Shown here piece by piece: positions 1 to 6,175 of a DNA stretch of 7,338 nucleotides; position 1 is the first letter of the stretch, and each line of letters opens with the position of its first letter. This DNA comes from Mageeibacillus sp. UBA1255 (GTDB taxonomy: Bacteria > Bacillota > Clostridia > UBA1212 > UBA1255), in contig DBVV01000148.1 in the NCBI GenBank assembly GCA_002308795.1, positions 1 to 7,338 on the forward strand. The letters are read 5' to 3'. A model generated the notes under the pieces. The model saw only the letters and a list, made by a program, of their open reading frames with translations, searched no databases and was not told the origin of the DNA. The position numbers and the translations under genes were made by a program.

Positions 1-97
1 AGAATGGAGAATGGAAAATGGAGAATCCGGGTCCAATGGGAATCAAAGAAATCCGAAGGATTTCCTCATTCATTCTCCATTTTCCATTATCCATTCT
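1..97. repeat. Long inverted repeat with nested hairpin
   Basis: Bases 1-26 are the reverse complement of 72-97 except for one mismatch (9 against 89), giving 25 of 26 pairs. The 17-bp block 10-26 / 72-88 is perfect. The arms are made of 7-bp units (GGAGAAT, GGAAAAT at 6-26, opposed by ATTCTCC, ATTTTCC, ATTATCC). The 45-base spacer holds a second perfect hairpin, 48-54 with 58-64 around a GAA loop. The stem may continue left of the window. It could form a cruciform in DNA or a strong RNA hairpin. It has no gene and no T-tract, so I do not call it a terminator. Confidence 0.8.
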
Positions 98-190
98 CCA
101 TTATCCATTATCAATTTGCAATTTGCCATTTGCCATTGCCATCACTCGGTTCGCCCACTTGCCACTTTCAACTTGCCATTTGCCATTGCC
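72..190 (-). repeat. Left heptamer array with internal core
   Basis: Nine consecutive 7-bp units run from 72 to 134 (ATTCTCC, ATTTTCC, ATTATCC, ATTCTCC, ATTATCC, ATTATCA, ATTTGCA, ATTTGCC, ATTTGCC), then a 6-base unit ATTGCC (135-140). A non-repeat core CATCACTCGGTTCGCCCA spans 140-157. Four more heptamers follow (ACTTGCC, ACTTTCA, ACTTGCC, ATTTGCC, 157-184), closed again by ATTGCC (185-190). The 14 bases CATTTGCCATTGCC thus occur twice (127-140 and 177-190). Units drift gradually from TCC-ending to GCC-ending, as expected of a tandem array that expands and mutates. On the minus strand the units read GGCAAAT/GGATAAT, matching the right-hand array. Strand is given by that reading. Confidence 0.85.
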
Positions 191-214
191 AACCGCCGCA
201 AATTTTGCTAAAAT
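186..214 (+). promoter_or_regulatory. Probable promoter of the glycoside-hydrolase-like gene
   Basis: TTGCCA (186-191) and TAAAAT (209-214) are separated by 17 bases, and a TGC extension (206-208) precedes the -10. Transcription would start near 221, leaving a leader of about 25 bases with the AGGGGTGA ribosome site (233-240). The -35 box is the end of the repeat array (ATTGCC plus one base), so the repeat seems to supply part of the promoter. The -35 matches the consensus at four of six positions. Confidence 0.5.
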
Positions 215-245
215 ATTGTCAACCATTTCCACAGGGGTGAAAAAG

Positions 246-2795
246 ATGAAACGACACATACTTCTGATGGTGCTGCCTATAGTACTGCTTGCAGCGATCA
301 TACTCATCAGCAACACTTCACCGGTCTACGCCGCATACGCTTTCAAAGCATACGGCCAGGGCGACCGCTCGGCCATACGCGTGGAAGAAGGCGCATCGAT
401 GGGACAGCGCGTTAACATAACGGTTGATTTCCAGGGCTTCGGGTTCAATATGCCGACGTGGAACTCCACCGACGCTGAAGCGACCCTCGGCGTATTTGCC
501 TGGAAAGGCGACTTTGATAAAACGATCGAAGAAGAGCCGCTGTTCTACAAACACTTTACATGCAAGGACAACGCTTTGCATCAGGTAACATTCAAAGAAT
601 CCCCTCTTCCCGCAGGAGAATATCTGTTCCTGATATACGACACGGTAGGTACGGCAGGATGCTGGACACTCAGCTCGAACGAAGTATCAAAAGGCTTCTG
701 CTACCATAACGGGCTCGAGCAAGACTGGGATATGGAGCTCACGATCACACTCGTAAGCAGATCGAAAGATCCCTTAAAAGAATGCGAAAGCCAGGACACG
801 GGATACGTCGCCGTAAAACCGCCGAAGGAATACGTTATACCCGAAGACAGCCTCATTTACACGCACGAAGCAATGCCGGACACGTGGGTGTTCACTGACG
901 GGCTCGGACGCGAATCACTCACGTACGAAGACGTAGGCGGGCCGAAAGACGATAAGACGGTAGCGCTCTTCTACTGGACGTGGCATAACTCCACGAGATA
1001 CGGCTCGAAAGCGACAAACCTACAGAAGGTATCAGAAGAACATCCGGAAGCTATTGCCAACTACAACGACCCGTTCTGGGCAACGGTCGGAACAGGTTAC
1101 GTCTGGAACGAATCGATCTACGGCGATTACGTCGCACTTGACACGTGGGTGCTTAGAAAACACGCCGAACTGCTCGCGAACGCCGGTATTGACGTCATAT
1201 TCACGGACAATACCAACGGCACGGAGACATGGCGCGAGTGCTACGTCAAGCTGTACGAGACGTGGCTGCAGGCAATGCAGGACGGCGTTAAGGCGCCTAA
1301 AGTATCGTTTATGCTCCCATTCTCCGCTTCGCAGGAAGCAAGGACTCAGCTAAAGATGCTGTTCCTCGACGTGTATAAGCCGAAGAAGTACCAGCCTCTG
1401 TGGTTCTACTGGGAAGATAAACCGATGCTGATGGCATGGCCCGGAAAGCTTGACCTCAGCGAACCGATGGAAAAGAATATAATGAGCTATTTCACGTACC
1501 GCCGCAATATGCCTGGCTATATCGTGGAAGATTCGCAGACGATGTACGGCAGCTGGGGCTGGCTCTCGATGTACCCGCAGGCTTATTACTACGCTTCGGC
1601 GGAAGACGCGGAGGCTAAAAAAGTTGAGCAGATCACCGTCGGCGTCGCACAGAACCATAACTATAAGACCCACACGCTGTCGGCAATGAACAACCCGTAC
1701 AACGCGGGCCGCTCGTACACACTCGACGAGTCGCACCTGGGCGAGCCCAACAGCAAACTCTACGGGTACAATTTCGCCGAACAGTTCGACTACGCTCTTA
1801 CGATTGACCCAAGAGTCATATTCGTAACGGGCTGGAACGAGCGTTCCGTCGGACGTTATGAAGAATGGGGCGGCGTTAAGAACGCTTTCCCGGATCAGTT
1901 CAACGACGAAAACAGCCGCGATATCGAGCCCTCCAAAGGAGATCTTAAAGACCATTACTATTACCAGCTGGTCAACTACGTTCGCAAATATAAGGGCGCG
2001 AGAGAGATACCCGCACCGAGCGCACCGACCGACATCGACCTCACTTCCGGACAGGAAGCATGGAAAGACGTTGCCCCCTACTACGCCGCATACATCGGCA
2101 ATACCGGTGACAGAGACGCTCTGGGATACGGCAAGGTCCAATACACCGAAAATTCCGGCCGCAACGACATCATCGGCGCGCAGATCGCACGCAGCGGCGA
2201 TTACCTCTACTTCCACGTAGAGTGCAACGACAACATCACTCCGTATACGGACAATCTCTGGATGAACCTTCTGATCGATTCCGACCAGAAAAACGACGGC
2301 TGGAACACGTTCGATTACGTTGTAAATAAATCCCCCGCTTCGGCAGGGACGGTCGTTCTTGAGCGCTTCACCGGCAGCGGATACGGCAGCGAAAAAGTTG
2401 CGGATTGCGAATACAAAGTCGACGGAAGATATATGACCGTAAAGATCAAAAGATCCGATCTCGGGCTCGCCGAAAAAGACTACACCGTAAACTTCGCGTG
2501 GACGGACAACGTACACGATATTGACGACACCGGCACGGCTGATGAAAACGGTAAATACACGTACACGTCTTTCACAGGCGACATACTTGACTTCTATATT
2601 TCCGGCGACGTTGCCCCCGGCGGAAGATTCAAGTTCTCATATGACACTTCCAGGACCGGTTCATCGTCAGAAAGCGATGACAAGGTATCCGGTGCGTCGT
2701 TCGATTCGCTCTGGATCGTCATTCCGGTGGTCGTTGCGACAGCAGCGGTCCTTGCAGCGGCAATAGTGATCGTTGTTAAGAAGAGAAAAGCCTGA
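246..2795 (+). CDS. Secreted, membrane-anchored GH99/WbsX-like TIM-barrel protein with CBM9-like domain
   Basis: 849 residues, starting at ATG 246, five bases after AGGGGTGA. The reading frame stays open upstream to 18, but only through repeat DNA. Residues 1-29 are a signal peptide (cut probably after VYA). About 31-170 is a beta-rich domain. About 215-590 looks like a TIM barrel: FYWTWH (242-247), VWNES (286-290), GIDVIFTDN (314-322), FYWEDKP (387-393), TGWNER (528-533), DQFN and SRDIEP (550-562). The TGWNE and DVIFxD motifs are typical of the GH99/GH71/WbsX-like barrel group. I also recall similar proteins, mostly called hypothetical, in Bacteroidota, Planctomycetes and Clostridia. About 595-804 resembles a CBM9/DOMON carbohydrate-binding domain. 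A Ser/Asp-rich linker, one membrane helix (about 823-844) and KKRKA end the protein, with no LPXTG motif. Glu289, Asp321 and Glu532 are candidate active-site residues, untested. Likely role: hydrolysis of a glycan or glycoside outside the cell. The substrate is unknown. Confidence 0.75.
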   Translation: MKRHILLMVLPIVLLAAIILISNTSPVYAAYAFKAYGQGDRSAIRVEEGASMGQRVNITVDFQGFGFNMPTWNSTDAEATLGVFAWKGDFDKTIEEEPLFYKHFTCKDNALHQVTFKESPLPAGEYLFLIYDTVGTAGCWTLSSNEVSKGFCYHNGLEQDWDMELTITLVSRSKDPLKECESQDTGYVAVKPPKEYVIPEDSLIYTHEAMPDTWVFTDGLGRESLTYEDVGGPKDDKTVALFYWTWHNSTRYGSKATNLQKVSEEHPEAIANYNDPFWATVGTGYVWNESIYGDYVALDTWVLRKHAELLANAGIDVIFTDNTNGTETWRECYVKLYETWLQAMQDGVKAPKVSFMLPFSASQEARTQLKMLFLDVYKPKKYQPLWFYWEDKPMLMAWPGKLDLSEPMEKNIMSYFTYRRNMPGYIVEDSQTMYGSWGWLSMYPQAYYYASAEDAEAKKVEQITVGVAQNHNYKTHTLSAMNNPYNAGRSYTLDESHLGEPNSKLYGYNFAEQFDYALTIDPRVIFVTGWNERSVGRYEEWGGVKNAFPDQFNDENSRDIEPSKGDLKDHYYYQLVNYVRKYKGAREIPAPSAPTDIDLTSGQEAWKDVAPYYAAYIGNTGDRDALGYGKVQYTENSGRNDIIGAQIARSGDYLYFHVECNDNITPYTDNLWMNLLIDSDQKNDGWNTFDYVVNKSPASAGTVVLERFTGSGYGSEKVADCEYKVDGRYMTVKIKRSDLGLAEKDYTVNFAWTDNVHDIDDTGTADENGKYTYTSFTGDILDFYISGDVAPGGRFKFSYDTSRTGSSSESDDKVSGASFDSLWIVIPVVVATAAVLAAAIVIVVKKRKA

Positions 2796-2837
2796 AAACA
2801 GCAGAAAAACAATAAAGCAGGTGCAAAAAAATAAGCG

Positions 2838-2867
2838 TTGACGCCGCAACAATGCAGGTGGTAAAAT
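2838..2867 (+). promoter_or_regulatory. Promoter of the sortase-type surface protein gene
   Basis: TTGACG (2838-2843), an 18-base spacer and TAAAAT (2862-2867) with a TGG extension (2859-2861) form a good sigma-A promoter. The start site would be near 2874, giving a leader of about 78 bases that ends in a strong GAGGAGG ribosome site (2938-2944, seven bases before ATG). The leader contains only a weak CGGT/ACCG hairpin (2887-2900 region), and I see no riboswitch. I find no terminator between the upstream stop (2795) and this promoter, so some read-through from the upstream gene is possible. Confidence 0.65.
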
Positions 2868-2951
2868 TAAGCACGTATTTCTATACGGTGCATTTACCGC
2901 AGAATTAAAAAGAAATGAAAATGCAATAAGCAATAAAGAGGAGGAAAAAAC

Positions 2952-4193
2952 ATGAAAAAAATCATTACTGTCGCGTTAGCAATGATCATGGTGCTGTCGC
3001 TCTGCACTATCAGCGCATTCGCAGCAGAAGGCCCCGCATTCTTAGAAACTGCCGAAGACCTTTACGACGACCTTGATTCCGCGTCCAACCAGACCGTTAC
3101 CATGACGCTCGAAGACGGATACGTAAACTTCACCGTTGCCGGTAATAACGACCCCTGGCTCGTTTTCAAAGAGCCCCTTCCGATCGGCGAAGCTAACAAG
3201 TACGCCGTTATTAAGTACAGAACTTCCAATTCCGAAGTTCAGTCCATCGATTTCTATATTGCCGTTGCAGAGCCTCACGCTCTTGCAAAGAATATAGTTG
3301 CTGACGGAGAGTGGCATCTTGCATACGCTGTTATGGACGAAGGCGGCGATGCAAACAAGTGGACCGGAAACGGCACCTGGGCACGCTTCGACATGATGGC
3401 CGGTACCGGAACGGATTGGGCTATCGACGTTGCCTGGATCGCTTTCTTTGCTGACGAAGCTGCAGCTAAGGCTTACACCGGAGAAGCTGCCGCTCCCGCA
3501 GGAATCATTAACGACAATGATTACGAAGTTTCCTACACCATCGATAAGACCAACGCTACCAGCTGGGCAAACGGCCAGATCGGCGATATCAGCGTAACGT
3601 ATTTCTTCAACGTTGAAGATGACGGTCTCTCTGTTGCAGTAAGAGCTCTCGGCGTTAAAGACGGCGAAATGGTCCAGCTCAACTTCAACCCCGGAAATAA
3701 GCTTTGGGAGGTCCCCGGACAGTTCATTTCCTTCAAACTTGGCGATGCCCTTACCGTTCTTCAGCACAACCATAAGAACGGTCTGCTCGATAACGACAGC
3801 GCAGGCGGCGCAGACATCACCGATAAAGTTGCAAACCAGATCGTTAAGATCGATAACGGCTACGAGTTCAAGGCTAAACTGCCCAAAGCTCTGTTCACCA
3901 TCACCGACGTTGAAGGCGCATCCGACTTCGTATACGGCCAGGATGACCTGTACTTCGGTATGTTCCTTGTAGCAGGCGGCGGCGGATTGTCTAACCAGCA
4001 GAATACCGATTACACAGACTGGACCTGCAAAGGCCTTGCCCTTAATCAGTATAAATTTGCCGGAACACCTGCCCCTGTAACCGAGCCCGAGACTGTACCT
4101 CAGACCGGTGACGCTGCGGTGGCAATGTTCGCAGTTATCGCTGTCCTTGCTATGGGCGCTGCAGTTGTCTTCATGAAGAAGAAAGCTTTCTGA
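2952..4193 (+). CDS. Secreted surface protein with sortase-type C-terminus, two beta-sandwich-like domains
   Basis: 413 residues with a strong ribosome site (GAGGAGG, 2938-2944). Residues 1-25 are a clear signal peptide ending AFA|AEG. About 26-175 is a beta-rich module (for example YAVIKYRTS and WAIDVAWIAFF), possibly galactose-binding-like. An Ala/Pro-rich join (178-184) leads to a second beta-rich module of about 185-372 that looks like a CBM9/DOMON-type fold. A Thr/Pro/Glu linker, VPQTGD (382-387), a hydrophobic helix (388-408) and KKK (409-411) complete the protein. This is the layout of a sortase substrate, with PxTGD in place of LPXTG, as known in Clostridia. Codon use leans to GTT and GCT more than in its neighbours, which together with the promoter suggests high expression. 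I see no catalytic motif, so it is more likely a binding or structural wall protein. It may help the preceding barrel protein hold substrate; that link is inference. Confidence 0.75.
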   Translation: MKKIITVALAMIMVLSLCTISAFAAEGPAFLETAEDLYDDLDSASNQTVTMTLEDGYVNFTVAGNNDPWLVFKEPLPIGEANKYAVIKYRTSNSEVQSIDFYIAVAEPHALAKNIVADGEWHLAYAVMDEGGDANKWTGNGTWARFDMMAGTGTDWAIDVAWIAFFADEAAAKAYTGEAAAPAGIINDNDYEVSYTIDKTNATSWANGQIGDISVTYFFNVEDDGLSVAVRALGVKDGEMVQLNFNPGNKLWEVPGQFISFKLGDALTVLQHNHKNGLLDNDSAGGADITDKVANQIVKIDNGYEFKAKLPKALFTITDVEGASDFVYGQDDLYFGMFLVAGGGGLSNQQNTDYTDWTCKGLALNQYKFAGTPAPVTEPETVPQTGDAAVAMFAVIAVLAMGAAVVFMKKKAF

Positions 4194-4244
4194 TAAGACA
4201 ATAAACAGTTGATCAATTAAAGGGGCTGTAAAAAAGCCCAGTGA

Positions 4245-4308
4245 AAAAAGCCGGCAAGTAATTGCTTTACTGCAAAAACTGCTGGCTTTTTCATTCTCTC
4301 TTTTTTTG
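4245..4308. terminator. Bidirectional terminator between convergent genes
   Basis: AAAAAGCCGGCA (4245-4256) pairs with TGCTGGCTTTTT (4280-4291) in a 12-bp stem with one G-T wobble. A small AGTAA/TTACT hairpin (4257-4261 with 4266-4270) sits in the loop. The A-run on one side and T-run on the other let it serve both the plus-strand surface protein gene and the minus-strand iclR gene. A further T-tract lies at 4301-4307. A smaller hairpin, GGGCT/AGCCC (4223-4239), precedes it. Confidence 0.75.
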
Positions 4309-4322
4309 TGTGCAAGCATTTA

Positions 4323-4347
4323 GTGTATAACGTGTATAATATTACAC
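4323..4347. repeat. Small direct and inverted repeat after the iclR stop
   Basis: GTGTATAA occurs twice in tandem (4323-4330 and 4332-4339). The second copy also forms an inverted repeat, GTGTA (4332-4336) with TACAC (4343-4347). It lies just beyond the iclR stop codon (4351-4353, read on the minus strand). The role is unknown; it could be a protein site or chance in AT-rich DNA. Confidence 0.4.
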
Positions 4348-4350
4348 CCG

Positions 4351-5112
4351 TCAATGCCCCAGCTTTTTTGAGATATTGTCCGCGATCCTTATTATCTTTT
4401 CGGCGATCGATCCGACCGCCTCGGTCGTAACACGCTCGACCGGACCGGAGATGCCTATTGACGCCACGGCGGAACCGGTGTAATCATATATACAGGAGGC
4501 AACGCAGCGCATGCCCGGAGTCGTTTCTTCGTTGTCAACGGCGTACCTGCGCGCTTTGTTTTCCTTCGCTTCGCGCATTAGTTCAGGACATGAAGTGATC
4601 GTATACCCGGTATGTTTTTCCAGTGCTTTTCCGGCGAGCAGGCTCAGCTGCCTTTCTTCGTCAAGGGCATAAAAGAGCGCTTTCCCGTGCGCTGTGCAAT
4701 GTATCTCCTCCTCATCTCCGGTTTTTAAGATCACTCCCAGATACTGGCTCTTCGTGCAGCAATCTATAATATATATCCTGTCATCCTCCCAAACGCTGAG
4801 ACCCGCAGCCTCTCCCGTCACTTCGGCAAGCTCTTCCAGAAAAGGATGTGCGATAGATCTGATGTCATATTTGTCGAGCACCCTGTCCCTGAACTTGCAC
4901 AATTTCAACCCGAGATCGTACTTTCCGTTATCGCCTATCTGCTCCACGTAACCGGCAGCCTCGAGCGTACGAAGGAGTCTGTAAGCCGTACTTTTATTGA
5001 CGTCAAGAAATCGTCCGAGCTCAGTAACGCCCATCTTGCCGTGCTCATATATGAGGTCAATGATCTCAAGGCCTCTCGATAATGAATTGATCGTCTGGAT
5101 CCCGTTATCCAT
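4351..5112 (-). CDS. IclR-family transcriptional regulator
   Basis: 253 residues, the usual length for the family. The N-terminal winged helix-turn-helix spans about residues 5-65: VTELGRFLDVNKSTAYRLLR (29-48), with 39-51 as recognition helix, then GYVEQ and the wing (54-66). The C-terminal effector-binding domain (about 80-250) carries the familiar HCTAHGKALF (138-147), TTPGMRCVAS (197-206) and GISGPVERV (220-228) stretches. IclR proteins act as dimers or tetramers that bind palindromic operators and respond to small sugars or acids. The start is ATG 5112-5110, with GGTGAT (5124-5119) six bases upstream. The gene is divergent from the isomerase/dehydrogenase operon, across 183 bases, so it most likely controls that operon and perhaps itself. 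Whether it represses or activates, and its ligand, cannot be read here. Confidence 0.93.
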   Translation of the reverse strand: MDNGIQTINSLSRGLEIIDLIYEHGKMGVTELGRFLDVNKSTAYRLLRTLEAAGYVEQIGDNGKYDLGLKLCKFRDRVLDKYDIRSIAHPFLEELAEVTGEAAGLSVWEDDRIYIIDCCTKSQYLGVILKTGDEEEIHCTAHGKALFYALDEERQLSLLAGKALEKHTGYTITSCPELMREAKENKARRYAVDNEETTPGMRCVASCIYDYTGSAVASIGISGPVERVTTEAVGSIAEKIIRIADNISKKLGH

Positions 5113-5136
5113 CTCATGATCACCGCCAAATCGCAG

Positions 5137-5163
5137 ATTAAATCACGTTCCCGGCGCGGTCAA
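5137..5163 (-). promoter_or_regulatory. Possible iclR promoter
   Basis: On the minus strand TTGACC (5163-5158) and TTTAAT (5142-5137) are 15 bases apart, shorter than the ideal 17. Alternative -10 registers (TTAATC, TAATCT) give 16-17 bases but match the consensus less well. The start site would be near 5130, leaving a very short leader before ATG 5112. It is back-to-back with the forward promoter, about 20 bases away, so one bound regulator could affect both. Confidence 0.35.
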
Positions 5164-5181
5164 TATCGCAGGATTCGATTA

Positions 5182-5211
5182 TTGACACGCGGTGGCAATG
5201 AATGGTATAAT
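5182..5211 (+). promoter_or_regulatory. Consensus promoter of the isomerase/dehydrogenase operon
   Basis: TTGACA (5182-5187) and TATAAT (5206-5211) are both perfect sigma-A boxes, 18 bases apart, with a TGG extension (5203-5205). Such a strong promoter normally needs a repressor to be controlled, which fits the divergent IclR protein. The predicted start is near 5218, leaving a leader of about 78 bases to ATG 5296. Confidence 0.85.
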
Positions 5212-5228
5212 TTTACCAGAAGAAACGC

Positions 5229-5245
5229 GTTGCGTCAAGCGCAAC
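5229..5245. promoter_or_regulatory. Palindrome in the operon leader, candidate IclR operator
   Basis: GTTGCG (5229-5234) and CGCAAC (5240-5245) form a perfect 6-bp inverted repeat around TCAAG, about 12-28 bases after the predicted start. A third half-site CGCAA lies at 5252-5256. A separate perfect palindrome, ATCATATGAT, is at 5270-5279 just before the ribosome site. IclR-family operators are commonly short GC-centred inverted repeats of this size. A site downstream of the start fits roadblock repression. It could instead be an RNA stem in the leader. Confidence 0.5.
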
Positions 5246-5295
5246 AAATTTCGCAAACAAACACATTATATCATATGATTCAAGGAGTGGTTTTT

Positions 5296-6147
5296 ATGCT
5301 CAGATTTGGCTTCCTGGCAAACGGCGAGATGCTCGGGTGGGAGAGCGAGAAGCTTTGCGCCTTTATACGCGAGTCAGGCTACGACTGTGTCGAACTGATC
5401 GACGATATCATTTTTTCTCCGGATAAACCCGAAGGTTATATTAAAGGTCTGCTCAAAGCCGCTGCGGATAATAACGTTCAGATCTCCGAGATCCTTGTTC
5501 AGCATGATCTCGTACTGAAGGACGAAGCCGCCAGACGCGCTTCCGTAGAACTTATCAAAACAAATATCAAAAAGGCAGCCGGTATGGGCGTTGATACGGT
5601 AAATCTTTTCACGGGTCCCGTTCCGTGGATGCCCGGCGCACTTAAAGTAGGCAGGGACATCTCATTTGAAGATACGTGGAATATGATCTTCTCCGCGTTC
5701 GACGAGATCATTCCCGTGGCTGAAAAGAACGGCGTCCGTCTCGCGGTCGAAAACGTATGGGGCATGGCGGCACATGATTTCTTCACTAACAGCTTCCTGC
5801 AGAACCATTACGATTCGAAAAATCTCGGCGTAAATCTCGACGTTTCTCACGATACGCTATACGGGATCAAGGATCCTGCCTTTATAGTAAAGGCCTGGGG
5901 CAATAAGATCTTCCACGTCCATCTTAAAGATGCGGTAGGTATCCCGGAGGACGGAAGTTTTGTGTTCCCTGTCCTGGGCGAAGGTACGGTCAATTTCAGA
6001 GCGTTGTTCGCCGCTCTTCGCGAGATCGGTTACGACGGCACGGTGAGCGTCGAATTCGAGTCCTGGGCATACCGCAATACGGTATACGGCGGACAGCACG
6101 CTCAGGCTGCTCCTGAGATGAGAAAAATAATAGATAAATTTTTGTAA
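5296..6147 (+). CDS. Sugar phosphate isomerase/epimerase-like TIM-barrel protein (AP_endonuc_2 / xylose isomerase-like)
   Basis: 283 residues, starting at ATG 5296, eight bases after AAGGAG (5282-5287). The frame is open back to 5116, but that stretch contains the promoter, so a longer start is rejected. The fold is the xylose-isomerase-like barrel (PF01261 type). Probable metal ligands sit where expected: Glu152 in AVENVWG, Asp182 with His185 in NLDVSH, His207/His209 in FHVHLKD, and Glu253 in VEFES. The length is typical. Members include IolE/IolI-like inositol enzymes, keto-sugar 3-epimerases and the barrel subunits of 3-keto-glycoside lyases. The sequence alone does not separate these. It is the first gene of an operon, 28 bases ahead of a Gfo/Idh/MocA dehydrogenase. 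That pairing is common in polyol, inositol and oxidised-sugar pathways. It is cytoplasmic, with no signal peptide. Confidence 0.88.
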   Translation: MLRFGFLANGEMLGWESEKLCAFIRESGYDCVELIDDIIFSPDKPEGYIKGLLKAAADNNVQISEILVQHDLVLKDEAARRASVELIKTNIKKAAGMGVDTVNLFTGPVPWMPGALKVGRDISFEDTWNMIFSAFDEIIPVAEKNGVRLAVENVWGMAAHDFFTNSFLQNHYDSKNLGVNLDVSHDTLYGIKDPAFIVKAWGNKIFHVHLKDAVGIPEDGSFVFPVLGEGTVNFRALFAALREIGYDGTVSVEFESWAYRNTVYGGQHAQAAPEMRKIIDKFL

Positions 6148-6175
6148 TAAACGGTCTTGGAAAGGAGACTAGATC

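Noticed and set aside
1..240. Small repeat-encoded proteins at the left edge
   Set aside because: They are translations of heptamer repeats in overlapping frames, without ribosome sites or domain content.
18..245. Upstream ATG that would lengthen the first protein by 76 residues
   Set aside because: The extra stretch is translated heptamer repeat with no ribosome site, while ATG 246 has AGGGGTGA and begins a clean signal peptide.
1350..2516. Long open frame on the minus strand (388 codons)
   Set aside because: It lies inside the barrel gene, reads as a low-complexity Val/Arg-rich shadow and has no family motifs. The plus-strand protein has clear domains.
2796..2951. Terminator or riboswitch between the two surface protein genes
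   Set aside because: Only weak 4-bp stems without a T-tract and no recognisable riboswitch motifs; a promoter and ribosome site explain the region.
3042..4319. Long open frame on the minus strand (425 codons)
   Set aside because: It is antisense to the surface protein gene with its signal peptide and sorting signal, and it runs through the terminator. It is a shadow of biased codon use.
4335..4340. TATAAT as a promoter in the convergent gap
   Set aside because: No -35 box at suitable distance and no gene downstream on that strand.
5116..5295. Upstream ATG that would add 60 residues to the isomerase-like protein
   Set aside because: It contains the consensus promoter and palindrome, and ATG 5296 has an AAGGAG site and matches the usual start of the family.
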